Counted from the first letter of the stretch, positions 8,307 to 16,972 are shown. The stretch is DNA of 64,000 nt from Thiomicrospira aerophila AL3 (GCF_000227665.2 NZ_CP007030.1:1674001-1738000), one strand, 5' to 3'. Notes: generated by a model from the letters alone, not told the origin. Translations and numbers: made by a program.

Positions 8307-10307
8307 CTAACGCACCAGCTCTGGACTAAAACGATATTGTGCTGGCACGCCCGTCAAATTATTAAGGTGTTCGGCCAGCTTATCATAGCCCGCATCGGGC
8401 AAAAATTGATTACTTACGACATGAACTTGCACCAATGGCTCGCGCCCCCATTTAACACTGACGCGCTCCAGCTTCACCGGCACCGACTCCACCATCAACT
8501 CTACCCCTTGAATATTATTGATTAAACGGCTTTGCTGGCCCATCTGCCAAAATGAAAACGCCAACGGAATCGTAATCAACCCAACAATCACCATCGAAAC
8601 GCTGAAGCCTTTGCGAGCGCGGGCAAAACTGGTATAGCCCATCACCCAAAAAGTGATCGCTGCGGCGGCCGCAATACCAAACAAATTGGTAATAAACAAC
8701 AAAAACGAGCCATAAATCACTGACCAATCCATCCAACCCAGCCCGATACCGGTCACCGCTAGAGGGGGCACCAACGCCACGGCAATCGCGACCCCGGCCA
8801 AGGTTTTTGCCACTTCAGATTTAGCATAGGCATAGGCACCGGCAATCCCCGACACCACCGCTACCCCCAAATCTAATAGCGTAGGATTCAATCGCCCAGC
8901 TATCTCGGGGGTGACATGATGAATTCCAACCAACCAGGTCGCCACCATCGCACTTAATAGCGCGAGTACTAGCCCAATCACTAAGGTTTTTGATGAACTC
9001 AGCGTTAAGCTGGATTCGCCGCGCGCCAACCCCATTGCTAAAGACACAATTGGAGCCATCAAGGGCGCTAAAATCATTGCGCCAATCACCACCGAGGTCG
9101 AATTAGCCATTAAGCCAAAGGTCGCTAATAAAGTCGATAAAACCATCAGCGTAACATAGGGCGAGGTAGTGAGCGCACTTTGACGCAACTCAACGAACAC
9201 ATGCTTATAGTCTTCTTCATGCGCTTGGTCAAACAAGGGTAAGGGTTTATTGGCTTTGAGCTTCGCGTCATCATCACGTGCCAAACCTTGCACACGAAAC
9301 ACCTCTTTGGTGGCCTTCGAAGTCATATCATCATCACGAATCAACCGCCCTGGAATCATTAGCAACTGTTGTGGATGCACATCAAACCGAATCTGTGCCG
9401 CTTGACGAGGTTGATCATCAATCACATAATCGACCGGCTTTGCCGTAGTGATAGTTAATTCGTGGGTTTGGACTAGACCAAAGGTATCGGCTAATAAGCT
9501 CAACTGTTTTTGGCCCAGCACATGCGCTTTAAACCAGTGCCAGCCATAGCCCATCAAGGAACCTGGCGCAAAGATGACTGCATTTAAACGACCATCGTTA
9601 AAATTAAAGTTTTCTTCCAAGCTGCGCGTTAAGGCGTCTGAACTTGAATGCGGCACCACTAAAATCCCCAAAGCCGCCGTTTGCAGCTGCTGTTTTTTAG
9701 CGGTGACCAGTTTGAATAAACTCGGCGTAGAGGTTTTCAGCTCTTGATAGGTATCGCGCCAATCCAACCAGGCCTGCTGCCACGCGGCTAGACCCGTTTT
9801 AAGCGAGGTTTGCCGGGCATGCACCATATCGCCTAACGCCACACCCGATAGCACGAGTTCATCATTACAATAGAGCAAGTCGCCCATTACCGCCTGCCCC
9901 GTCTCGACGCCATCGGCAATCGCTTCGGCCAAGCGTTTGGTTACACCAAAATAGCGCTGCGCATGTTTATTTTGCTCCCTGGGCAACAAGGCCAGCGGTG
10001 TCTGTTGCTGATACAGCTCAGGCGAGGCGACTAAAATCGGCAATAATCTTGCAATCTGCACATCACTCAAATACAACCAATAGCGACGCGCTTCTGGCAG
10101 ACTTTCCAAACTAACGATCGCCTCTTCCAGACTAAAGTCCAAATCAAAAAACGCTACTTCAAGCCCCTGCGCAATGAGCAGGCCTGCTAATTCCTCGCGC
10201 TCAGTTTGCGCACAGGTCGCATCAATGAGCACCCAATCTTTTGGGCGCGCCATCGCCCTCGCGATACTATCACTCACCACTTGATCAATTTGTTGGTCCG
10301 AAATCAT
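8307..10307 (-). CDS. DUF389/TIGR00341 membrane protein with kinase-like N-terminal region
   Basis: A 666-residue two-part protein. The C-terminal half (from about residue 370) has six or more membrane segments with MANSTSVVIGAMILAPLMAPI and the LVPPLAVTGIGLG block, the hallmark of the DUF389 (TIGR00341) family of unknown function. The N-terminal ~330 residues look soluble. Residues around GRLNAVIFAPGSLMGYG and the following PVDYVIDDQP then MIPG resemble the C-terminal subdomain of diacylglycerol/sphingosine kinases, but with IDDQP where those enzymes have DGE, so activity is uncertain. The kinase-like reading is by pattern recognition only. Confidence 0.75.
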   Translation of the reverse strand: MISDQQIDQVVSDSIARAMARPKDWVLIDATCAQTEREELAGLLIAQGLEVAFFDLDFSLEEAIVSLESLPEARRYWLYLSDVQIARLLPILVASPELYQQQTPLALLPREQNKHAQRYFGVTKRLAEAIADGVETGQAVMGDLLYCNDELVLSGVALGDMVHARQTSLKTGLAAWQQAWLDWRDTYQELKTSTPSLFKLVTAKKQQLQTAALGILVVPHSSSDALTRSLEENFNFNDGRLNAVIFAPGSLMGYGWHWFKAHVLGQKQLSLLADTFGLVQTHELTITTAKPVDYVIDDQPRQAAQIRFDVHPQQLLMIPGRLIRDDDMTSKATKEVFRVQGLARDDDAKLKANKPLPLFDQAHEEDYKHVFVELRQSALTTSPYVTLMVLSTLLATFGLMANSTSVVIGAMILAPLMAPIVSLAMGLARGESSLTLSSSKTLVIGLVLALLSAMVATWLVGIHHVTPEIAGRLNPTLLDLGVAVVSGIAGAYAYAKSEVAKTLAGVAIAVALVPPLAVTGIGLGWMDWSVIYGSFLLFITNLFGIAAAAAITFWVMGYTSFARARKGFSVSMVIVGLITIPLAFSFWQMGQQSRLINNIQGVELMVESVPVKLERVSVKWGREPLVQVHVVSNQFLPDAGYDKLAEHLNNLTGVPAQYRFSPELVR

Positions 10308-10405
10308 CCGTGTACTCCATTAAGTCCGCCTATTCCTCTGCTAACCAGCCAGATTTAAATACGCTCATTATAGGCTTTATGCAACTAATGTGAGTTTTCT
10401 ATTCA

Positions 10406-10486
10406 CTAACCAATCAGATTAACCGCCTTATTCAAGGCTTATGCCTTATATTCCGATGCATAAGCTGACACCAAACCATTGGTTAG
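10406..10486. repeat. Nested perfect inverted repeats upstream of metK
   Basis: Outer arms CTAACCAAT (10406–10414) and ATTGGTTAG (10478–10486) are a perfect 9-bp inverted repeat. Inside them GCTTATGC (10437–10444) and GCATAAGC (10458–10465) form a second, 8-bp perfect pair. The block ends eight bases before the metK −35 element, between the divergent DUF389 and metK genes. It could be an operator or a cruciform; no known site is recognised. Confidence 0.5.
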
Positions 10487-10493
10487 CAACGGT

Positions 10494-10521
10494 TTGACAG
10501 GTCAGCTTTTTCTGCGATAAT
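10494..10521 (+). promoter_or_regulatory. Sigma-70 promoter of metK
   Basis: TTGACA at 10494–10499 and GATAAT at 10516–10521 with a 16-base spacer; TGC directly before the −10 makes it an extended −10. The predicted start near 10528 falls a few bases before the riboswitch-like aptamer, which fits a leader RNA. Confidence 0.7.
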
Positions 10522-10530
10522 ACGTTCTTT

Positions 10531-10586
10531 GCGCCGATTTGATAATCAGCTTGCGGGCGCGTTACTAAGTACGGCTAAAGCGAGGA
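10531..10586 (+). ncRNA. SAM-II (SAM-alpha)-type riboswitch aptamer in the metK leader
   Basis: Stem P1 is GCGCC (10531–10535) paired with GGCGC (10556–10560). The loop starts with GATTTGA and contains GCTTGCG, and the 3' tail has TAAGTACGGCTAAAGCGAGG. The order (GC-rich P1, GATTT loop, TTGC, closing GGCGCG, then TAA and GCTAAA before a purine-rich AGG) matches the known SAM-II aptamer almost element by element. Loop GCTT (10549–10552) can pair with AAGC (10578–10581) to form the pseudoknot. It sits between the promoter and the SAM synthetase gene, the expected target. SAM-II is best known from Alphaproteobacteria. Confidence 0.8.
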
Positions 10587-10611
10587 GTTTTCCCGCCTCT
10601 TTCCGTACCTC
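10569..10611 (+). promoter_or_regulatory. Alternative hairpin and anti-Shine-Dalgarno of the metK leader
   Basis: GTACGG (10569–10574) can pair with CCGTAC (10603–10608), continued by AAAG/CTTT and AGG/CCT inside. This helix uses the 3' strand of the SAM-II aptamer, so both cannot form together. The released sequence ACCTC (10607–10611) can pair with GAGGT (10633–10637), which contains the metK ribosome site. The logic predicts low translation when SAM is bound. Inferred from base pairing by eye, not from folding software. Confidence 0.5.
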
Positions 10612-10642
10612 ACTTTTGTTTTTTTGAATTGCGAGGTTGCAC

Positions 10643-11800
10643 ATGACTACCACTGTTTTTACATCTGAATCTGTTTCTGAAGGCCATCCTGATAAAATTG
10701 CCGACCAAATTTCCGACGCCATGCTGGATGCGATTATGCAGCAAGATCCGCGTGCGCGTGTCGCCTGCGAAACCTTTGTTAAAACCGGCATGGTGCTGAT
10801 CGGTGGTGAAATCACCACTAGCGCTTGGGTCGATCAAGAAGAGTTAGTACGCCGCGTGGTCAAAGACATTGGCTATGACAGTGCCGACCTGGGTTTTGAC
10901 GGCGACACCTGTGCGGTACTCACCGCGATTGGTAAACAGTCTGCTGAAATCGCCATGGGCGTCGATGAGTATGACGACCACGAACAAGGCGCCGGTGACC
11001 AAGGCTTAATGTTTGGCTACGCGTCGAATGAAACCGACGTCCTGATGCCTGCACCTATTTATTATGCCCACCGTTTAATGGAGCGCCAAGCGCAAGTGCG
11101 TAAATCCGGCGAACTACCTTGGTTGCGCCCTGATGCCAAAAGCCAAGTGACCCTGCGTTATGAAAACGGGCAACCCGTTGCAATTGATGCGGTGGTTTTG
11201 TCCACCCAGCATGGCCCCGATATTGAAAACGCGGCATTGCGTGAAGCCGTGATGGAATTAATTATCAAGCCGACACTGCCCGCCGAATGGTTACACAAAG
11301 ACACCCAATATCACATTAACCCGACCGGGCGTTTCGTGATTGGCGGCCCAGTGGGTGATGCCGGTTTAACTGGGCGTAAAATCATTGTGGACACCTATGG
11401 CGGTATGGCGCGCCACGGTGGTGGTGCGTTTTCCGGCAAAGACCCATCTAAAGTAGATCGTTCTGCCGCTTATGCCGGACGTTATGTGGCGAAAAATATT
11501 GTGGCAGCAGGCCTGGCGGACAAGTGCGAAATCCAAGTGTCTTATGCGATTGGTGTTGCCGAACCGACGTCGATTAGCATCGACACCTTCGGCACCGAAA
11601 AAATAGCGGTCGAAAAAATCGAACAGCTAGTACGTCAACACTTTGACTTGCGCCCGAAAGGCTTGATTGCGATGCTGGATCTTTATCGCCCGATTTACCA
11701 AAAAACCGCCGCGTACGGCCACTTTGGTCGTGAACTTCCTGAATTCACCTGGGAAAAAACCGATAAAGCAGACGCCCTACGCGCTGACGCCGGTTTGTAA
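10643..11800 (+). CDS. metK: S-adenosylmethionine synthetase
   Basis: A 385-residue cytoplasmic enzyme that makes SAM from methionine and ATP. The ATG at 10643 has GAGG six bases upstream; a TTG two codons earlier is less likely. [18 protein letters not shown] at the N-terminus, the hexapeptide region around [17 protein letters not shown], and the phosphate-binding [16 protein letters not shown] loop are all present. Length is typical. Expression is probably controlled by the SAM-II-like leader immediately upstream. metF follows 185 bases downstream, so SAM synthesis and methyl-THF supply are neighbours, although a long hairpin lies between them. Confidence 0.97.
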   Translation: MTTTVFTSESVSEGHPDKIADQISDAMLDAIMQQDPRARVACETFVKTGMVLIGGEITTSAWVDQEELVRRVVKDIGYDSADLGFDGDTCAVLTAIGKQSAEIAMGVDEYDDHEQGAGDQGLMFGYASNETDVLMPAPIYYAHRLMERQAQVRKSGELPWLRPDAKSQVTLRYENGQPVAIDAVVLSTQHGPDIENAALREAVMELIIKPTLPAEWLHKDTQYHINPTGRFVIGGPVGDAGLTGRKIIVDTYGGMARHGGGAFSGKDPSKVDRSAAYAGRYVAKNIVAAGLADKCEIQVSYAIGVAEPTSISIDTFGTEKIAVEKIEQLVRQHFDLRPKGLIAMLDLYRPIYQKTAAYGHFGRELPEFTWEKTDKADALRADAGL

Positions 11801-11831
11801 ATTGACAAGAGTTTAGTCATCGACTGATTCA

Positions 11832-11906
11832 CGCGTTCACCCACTACACCGACTCCTTCGATTTTGCTGCGCAAAAGAGGCGTCGCTGGTGTAGTGGTGA
11901 AACGCG
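11832..11906. repeat. Long imperfect inverted repeat between metK and metF
   Basis: 5' arm 11832–11853 and 3' arm 11882–11906 pair over about 21 bp, interrupted only by three small bulges. The inner part contains a further TTTTGC/GCAAAA hairpin at about 11862–11876. No T-run follows, so it does not look like a simple intrinsic terminator. It could be an RNA processing or stability element, or a REP/MITE-like insertion. Confidence 0.75.
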
Positions 11907-11985
11907 AAGGATGCAGAACCTTGTGTGCAGATAAAAGATAAACCGAGAGCACTTGGCGTGCAACATACAAAACAGGACGCGAGTC

Positions 11986-12855
11986 ATGAAATCACAACAA
12001 AAATACCCACAAGGCTTTAGCCTAGAGTGTTTTCCGCCACGCACAGCGGAAGGCAGCGACAAGCTTAACCAGGTGATTGACGAGTTAAGTGTGCTTAACC
12101 CCGAGTATATCTCCGTCACCTACGGCGCAGGTGGCACCACCCAAGAAAAAACCCTTGAAACCGTCACCCACATTCAGCAAAACACCCGCTTTGATGCCGT
12201 GCCGCATTTAACCTGTATTGGCGCGACCAAAGACAGTATTCGTGCGTTACTAAAAACCTATCAAGACCTCGGCATTAAGCGCATTGTCGCATTGCGCGGT
12301 GACATGCCCTCCGGCATGATGGACCCGGGCGAGTTTAAATACGCGGCTGATTTGGTTGCATTTATTCGCCAAGAAACGGGCGATCAGTTCATACTCGAAG
12401 TCGCTGCCTACCCGGAAACCCATCCGCAAGCACGCAATTGCGATCAAGGCATCAAACACTTTAAACACAAGGTCGATCAAGGTGCCGATGCCGCGATTAC
12501 TCAGTATTTCTTTAATGCCGACAGCTATTTCTATTTTATTGATTCGTGCGAAAAAGCGGGCATCGACCTGCCGATTGTGCCGGGCATTATGCCGATTACC
12601 AATTACGAGCAGTTGATTCGATTTTCTGCCATGTGCGGCGCCGAAGTGCCGCGTTGGTTGAAGTGTCGTTTAGAAAGCTTTGATGAAGACACGGCCGGTT
12701 TGCGTGCCTTTGGTCAGGACTATGTCACCCGCCTTTGTCAGCGCTTGCTCGATAACGGCGCGCCTGGCCTGCATTTCTACAGCATGAACAAAACCCAGCC
12801 GACGCTCGATATCGTGCGCGATCTCAACTGGCGCAACGACAACATGCAGCTGTAA
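11986..12855 (+). CDS. metF: Methylenetetrahydrofolate reductase
   Basis: A 289-residue FAD-dependent TIM-barrel enzyme that reduces 5,10-methylene-THF to 5-methyl-THF for methionine synthesis. The start at 11986 has AGGA eight bases upstream; the frame extends 11 codons further but without a good start. FSLECFPPRT near the N-terminus holds the conserved catalytic Glu, PHLTCIG and ALRGD follow, and the VEVAAYPE-type segment is present as LEVAAYPETHP, with the folate/FAD-binding GIMPITNYEQL later. It follows metK in the same direction and both feed the methyl cycle. Confidence 0.96.
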   Translation: MKSQQKYPQGFSLECFPPRTAEGSDKLNQVIDELSVLNPEYISVTYGAGGTTQEKTLETVTHIQQNTRFDAVPHLTCIGATKDSIRALLKTYQDLGIKRIVALRGDMPSGMMDPGEFKYAADLVAFIRQETGDQFILEVAAYPETHPQARNCDQGIKHFKHKVDQGADAAITQYFFNADSYFYFIDSCEKAGIDLPIVPGIMPITNYEQLIRFSAMCGAEVPRWLKCRLESFDEDTAGLRAFGQDYVTRLCQRLLDNGAPGLHFYSMNKTQPTLDIVRDLNWRNDNMQL

Positions 12856-12880
12856 ATCTGCAATCTAATCGAGCCAAGCG

Positions 12881-13639
12881 ATGCGTATTCCACGGTTTTA
12901 TTTAGCAGCGAACTATCAACCAGGCCTGGTGATTGAGCTAGACAAGGATCAAGCGCACTATGCGCTGACTGTATTGCGGCTAAAAAATGGCCATCAAATT
13001 CAGGTGTTTGATGGCCAAGGCCAGCAAGCTGATGCCCGCCTACAAGTGATGGGTCGTCGTGATGCGCAAGTGGTGCTGGGCGACAGCATCAGCAGGCCTG
13101 CTTGCGAATCCCCGCTCAACACCTTGTTAGTGCAGGGCATTTCGCGGGGCGAACGCATGGATTATAGTTTGCAAAAAGCGGTGGAATTGGGTGTCAGCGC
13201 GATTCAACCGGTGTTTACCGAGCGCTGCGAAGTCCGACTCGATGAAGACAAAGCTGAAAAACGCCGCCAACAATGGCAAGCTCTTGTGATTAGCGCCTGT
13301 GAACAATCCGGCCGCTGTGTGGTGCCGGAGGTCAAACCCCTGATCACCCTCGAACACTGGTTTGCTCAAAACCCCAACCAACCATACCCCAAGGGCACGC
13401 GGGGCCTGGTGCTTGATCCTTACAGCACAAAAACCTTCAATGAAATCGAAAAGCCCAATCTAACGCAAAGCCTCGCATTACTCATCGGCCCCGAAGGCGG
13501 CTTGACCGAACAAGAAGTCGAACAAGCACAAGCGCAGGGTTTACAAGGCATCCGGCTTGGCCCACGCATTCTGCGCACCGAAACCGCCGCCCCGGTCATC
13601 CTCAGCCTACTGCAAGCCCGCTGGGGTGATTTTTTTTAA
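12881..13639 (+). CDS. rsmE: 16S rRNA m3U1498 methyltransferase
   Basis: A 252-residue SPOUT-class methyltransferase that modifies U1498 in helix 44 of 16S rRNA. The N-terminal PUA-like domain begins MRIPRFYL and includes HYALTVLRLKNG. The SPOUT domain shows LVQGISRGERMDYSLQKAVELGV, then the knot residues LIGPEGGLTEQE and LGPRILRTETA that bind SAM. Length is typical. It starts 25 bases after metF, and its last four bases overlap the convergent AAA-ATPase gene. Confidence 0.96.
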   Translation: MRIPRFYLAANYQPGLVIELDKDQAHYALTVLRLKNGHQIQVFDGQGQQADARLQVMGRRDAQVVLGDSISRPACESPLNTLLVQGISRGERMDYSLQKAVELGVSAIQPVFTERCEVRLDEDKAEKRRQQWQALVISACEQSGRCVVPEVKPLITLEHWFAQNPNQPYPKGTRGLVLDPYSTKTFNEIEKPNLTQSLALLIGPEGGLTEQEVEQAQAQGLQGIRLGPRILRTETAAPVILSLLQARWGDFF

Positions 13640-15225
13640 AACGATTGCCAATCCATTTGCACCAGATTGCGCGCATGCTTATTAAACACTAAGCCCAGTT
13701 GGTGAATCTGTTTGCCGCTTTGTTGTTCGGCCAGATATTTTTGCGCACAGTGCTTCGCTTGGATTTGCGCCAGTGCCGGGTTGGGCGTTTGCGGTTGATA
13801 GTTTTCGCTTTTGTCGAGTTTGATTTCGGTCACGTAAATCTGATCACCCAGCTTAATCGTTATATCCGCTTGGTCATGATGGGTTATGTCTTCGGGGATA
13901 ATGGTGGCGTTAATGCTGCATAACCAGGCATACAAGACGGACGCATAATAACCCTCGGCATCCGGCAAGTCGTTTTGGGTGAAATTGCGCCAGGGAATCG
14001 CGGCAAACAAGGATTCGATTTGCTGTTGAATCGCGGGGAAGTCGGCGGACTCAAAGGCATCAAAAAGACTATCTTGTCGATGCAAACGCTGTTCCGATTG
14101 CGTTTGACTGTACAGACTCGCAAAGTGATCCGCTAGTGCCTGCTGAACTTCAAAATTCGGTACTTTTAAATGGAAACGTAGCCGTTGACGTTTTTCACTA
14201 GTTTTAGCGATCGTTAAATACCCGGCTTGGAATAATAAGGTAATCGGATTAATCTGTTCGACATCGAACGAATCCAACACATCCTCACCCACTTCTAGAT
14301 TGGATAAATCCGGTAAAAAATAACGCTGTTTACGAAACAGCTTGAGCAGAAAACTGGGGTTGCCGGTTTCAAACCAGTAATTACGATAAGTTTTGTTTTT
14401 GTTGATAAACAATAAAATATCGAAAGGGTTATAGACTGGTTCGCCTAAAAACTGATAGCCGTTATACCAGTCTTTGAGTTTAGCCCAATCAACGCCGGCT
14501 AAATGTTCAGCAAAGTCAGTCTCTAAATCATCTTGAGTGTAGCCACAGATAGCACCAAAGCGTCGATCAAGCGTGATATCTTCGAGCTGATTCATGCCAC
14601 TAAACAAACTGACTTTAGAAAACTTCGTCACCCCGGTCATAAACACAAATCGCAAATGCGCATCTTGCGCCTTGAGCACGGAATAAATGTTTTTTAAACC
14701 TTCGCGCATGGTCGCGGCCAATTCGGGTTGGTCGATATTATCCAAAATCGGCTTGTCGTATTCATCGACCAACACCACCACTTTTTGTCCATAGTGTTGG
14801 GCGGCCAATTGAATCAGTTGCGCCAAACAGCCTGCCGGGTCGTGCAGCGAGAATTGCGCGCATTCGATATTTAGGCGGAGCTGGTTTTCGCGCAGCAGGT
14901 TATAAATCGCCTGGTCAAGTTCGGCACGGGATTCAATAACACCGTTTGCGAAATTAAGATGAATCACCGGATGGGTTTTTGAAAAATCCCATTTGTCTTC
15001 GATATACAGACCTTTAAACAAGGCCTTATTGCCTTCAAACAGTTCTTTAAGGGTATCGACCAGCAAACTTTTACCAAAACGTCGCGGACGCGACAGAAAA
15101 AACCGCCCGGCACTGTTCACCATTTGATGAACCAATGGCGTTTTATCGATATAGACATAATTGTCTTCACGAATCGCGCTAAAGGTTTGAATACCAATCG
15201 GCAGTTTTTTGAGAGTATCTTCCAT
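13636..15225 (-). CDS. AAA-ATPase-like protein with C-terminal PD-(D/E)XK nuclease-like domain
   Basis: A 529-residue protein from the ATG at 15225; an upstream in-frame start at 15261 would add an unlikely 12-residue hydrophobic extension. The N-terminal part begins LPIGIQTFSAIRE and YVYIDKTPLV, then carries a Walker-A-like RPRRFGKS (about 46–53) and Walker B VVVLVDEYDKPIL. The C-terminal DITIKLGDQIYVTEIKLDKS fits a PD-(D/E)XK core (Asp…Glu-x-Lys). This is the pfam09820/pfam08011 (DUF1703) family, often present in many copies per genome and of unknown biological role. It is a single gene here with no partner. Confidence 0.88.
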   Translation of the reverse strand: MEDTLKKLPIGIQTFSAIREDNYVYIDKTPLVHQMVNSAGRFFLSRPRRFGKSLLVDTLKELFEGNKALFKGLYIEDKWDFSKTHPVIHLNFANGVIESRAELDQAIYNLLRENQLRLNIECAQFSLHDPAGCLAQLIQLAAQHYGQKVVVLVDEYDKPILDNIDQPELAATMREGLKNIYSVLKAQDAHLRFVFMTGVTKFSKVSLFSGMNQLEDITLDRRFGAICGYTQDDLETDFAEHLAGVDWAKLKDWYNGYQFLGEPVYNPFDILLFINKNKTYRNYWFETGNPSFLLKLFRKQRYFLPDLSNLEVGEDVLDSFDVEQINPITLLFQAGYLTIAKTSEKRQRLRFHLKVPNFEVQQALADHFASLYSQTQSEQRLHRQDSLFDAFESADFPAIQQQIESLFAAIPWRNFTQNDLPDAEGYYASVLYAWLCSINATIIPEDITHHDQADITIKLGDQIYVTEIKLDKSENYQPQTPNPALAQIQAKHCAQKYLAEQQSGKQIHQLGLVFNKHARNLVQMDWQSF

Positions 15226-15313
15226 CGCAAGTGTCCAGATAAACGAAGCTAATGCCAACATTCTAACACAATGCCAACCAAGCTCATCACCAGGCCTGAT
15301 TGTGGACTCATGT

Positions 15314-16924
15314 TCAAGCCGGTCTGGACACCATGCCGTAACTCACTTTTGGCATCTCAGAAGTGGTTCTAATCTCACAATGGTTCACCAAAACATCCAG
15401 CGCGGCCTGCAACTCCAGCATCGCTAACTTGCGACCACCGCACACACGCGGCCCGGTTAAAAACGGCAAATACGCCGGGTGCTGAAGATTGATTTTACCT
15501 TCCGCTGCCGCAGTCCATTCCGGGCGCTGGGGCCAAAAACGCATCGGTTGCTTCCAAAATTGTGGGTGGGTATGCAAGCCAACCAGCGAAATCGCGACCG
15601 CTTGATTGGCCTGAAAATCATCGTCCTCCGGTTTGGCAAACTGACAGACTCGGGTAATAAACGGCACGGGTGGATAAAGTCGCAACACCTCTAAAATAAA
15701 CTGTTGCGCTAACAGGGTCAGCTCACCCGCCTCATCGCTCACCCCGGTCTGTTTTAATTCGGCTAATAATGCCGGTTGCGCCGCTAATACTTGTGCCATC
15801 CACTCCACCGTGGCGGCGGTAGTTTCGGTCGCTGCCATCATATTTTGCACCAACTCCAACTCAGCCGAAAACTCGCTGGTCAACGTATGCAACCATTTTG
15901 CGAGGGCAGGATTTTGTTGCCAATGCTGCACAATCTGATGACGGAGGCTATCCATATTACGCTGCGCGGTTTCCACTTCTTGTGCACTGCCACCAAACAG
16001 TTCAATCGCTTGCAATAACATCAATTCATTACGCAAGGCTTCGACCTTATCCAATGGCCAATAAATCGGTTCGTCCAAGCCAAAGGCTTCCGATACCGCA
16101 CACACCGCCGCTTGCAGTGCGCCATTAAAGACCGCCGACTTTCCGGCCGTTGAGCTAGGCAAAAAAGATTGATAGAGGGTTTTTAATCGATTTAATGGCA
16201 CTTGACGGGTGGCGTTGTTATAAAAAACCTGGGTTAAACGGCTCCGCTTTTGCCAAGCATCATTGTTGGTGGTAAAGCGGCCTTCGGCCAACCTTTCCAA
16301 AAACTGATAGTTTTTTATAAATCGTTCCGGCTGGCGAAACACGGTCTGTATCTGGCTTGGCTCAATCATAATCGGAATCGGGAAATTCAAACGACCCGCT
16401 TTTCCTGATGCGCGTAAATACAGGTCGTTTAACAAACCCGACAGCTGTGCATAAGCGCGTTGGTAGGAAAATATGTGCTGTGTGCGCCCCAAAATCGGTG
16501 GGCGGCGCATATCCGGTCGTCCATCTTGAAACGAACGCAACCGATAGACTTGAAGCCCCGCACACTGATGAGAAATCGCTTTAATCGCTAATGGCAAATA
16601 CTCGGAAGAGCGCACCACCGTAATGGTCACAATCGCCGCATCGGCGTTTTGCATTTTGGGAGCAGGGAATGCCGTTTGCGCCCCTTTATACCAGCTTTGC
16701 GCTTCAGAAGCCTCAGCCAAACTCCAACCGGCATAACCCACCAATTGCCCCTGATCCCACAGCATGACATGGGTTTTGAACATCAACTGCTCGCGAATCT
16801 TACCCAACATCAGCTGATAGGAATAATGATTAAACGGCGGAAAAGCCGACACCAAACGATGCACCGCCATTTCACTGGCATCATTTAATTCACCCACGCG
16901 CACTTCAGCTAATAAAGGATTCAT
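15314..16924 (-). CDS. Cytochrome P450 with an N-terminal acyltransferase-like extension
   Basis: A 536-residue protein. The P450 part (from about residue 150) has the C-helix WQKRSR (224–229), the I-helix oxygen-binding ATETTA (365–370), the ExxR motif ELVR-type EVLR (412–415) and the heme loop FLTGPRVCGG with Cys495 as axial ligand. The first ~145 residues are not P450. Segments QLVGYAGWSLAEASEAQSW and VYRLRSFQDGRPDMRR resemble the GNAT-like fold of HlyC-type toxin-activating acyltransferases. It lies downstream of a TpsA gene but beyond a clear terminator. Substrate and electron donor are unknown. Confidence 0.85.
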   Translation of the reverse strand: MNPLLAEVRVGELNDASEMAVHRLVSAFPPFNHYSYQLMLGKIREQLMFKTHVMLWDQGQLVGYAGWSLAEASEAQSWYKGAQTAFPAPKMQNADAAIVTITVVRSSEYLPLAIKAISHQCAGLQVYRLRSFQDGRPDMRRPPILGRTQHIFSYQRAYAQLSGLLNDLYLRASGKAGRLNFPIPIMIEPSQIQTVFRQPERFIKNYQFLERLAEGRFTTNNDAWQKRSRLTQVFYNNATRQVPLNRLKTLYQSFLPSSTAGKSAVFNGALQAAVCAVSEAFGLDEPIYWPLDKVEALRNELMLLQAIELFGGSAQEVETAQRNMDSLRHQIVQHWQQNPALAKWLHTLTSEFSAELELVQNMMAATETTAATVEWMAQVLAAQPALLAELKQTGVSDEAGELTLLAQQFILEVLRLYPPVPFITRVCQFAKPEDDDFQANQAVAISLVGLHTHPQFWKQPMRFWPQRPEWTAAAEGKINLQHPAYLPFLTGPRVCGGRKLAMLELQAALDVLVNHCEIRTTSEMPKVSYGMVSRPA

Positions 16925-16945
16925 TGTTTTCTACTCTTGCTATCA

Positions 16946-16972
16946 ATAAAAAAGGCGGTGAAACACCGCCTT
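16946..16972 (-). terminator. Intrinsic terminator after the first tpsA gene
   Basis: On the minus strand a perfect 9-bp stem (AAGGCGGTG, loop TTT, CACCGCCTT) runs straight into a T-rich tract. It lies between the tpsA stop at 17001 and the P450 start at 16924, so the two genes are likely separate transcripts apart from read-through. Confidence 0.85.

Noticed and set aside
10569-10627. The metK leader hairpin as an intrinsic terminator
   Set aside because: The T-run begins several bases after the stem and is interrupted. Termination without SAM would also be the wrong logic for metK, so a translational switch fits better.
13636-15225. AAA/PD-(D/E)XK gene as a mobile element or defence system
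   Set aside because: The family is widespread and often multicopy, but here there are no inverted ends, target duplication or partner genes to support either reading.
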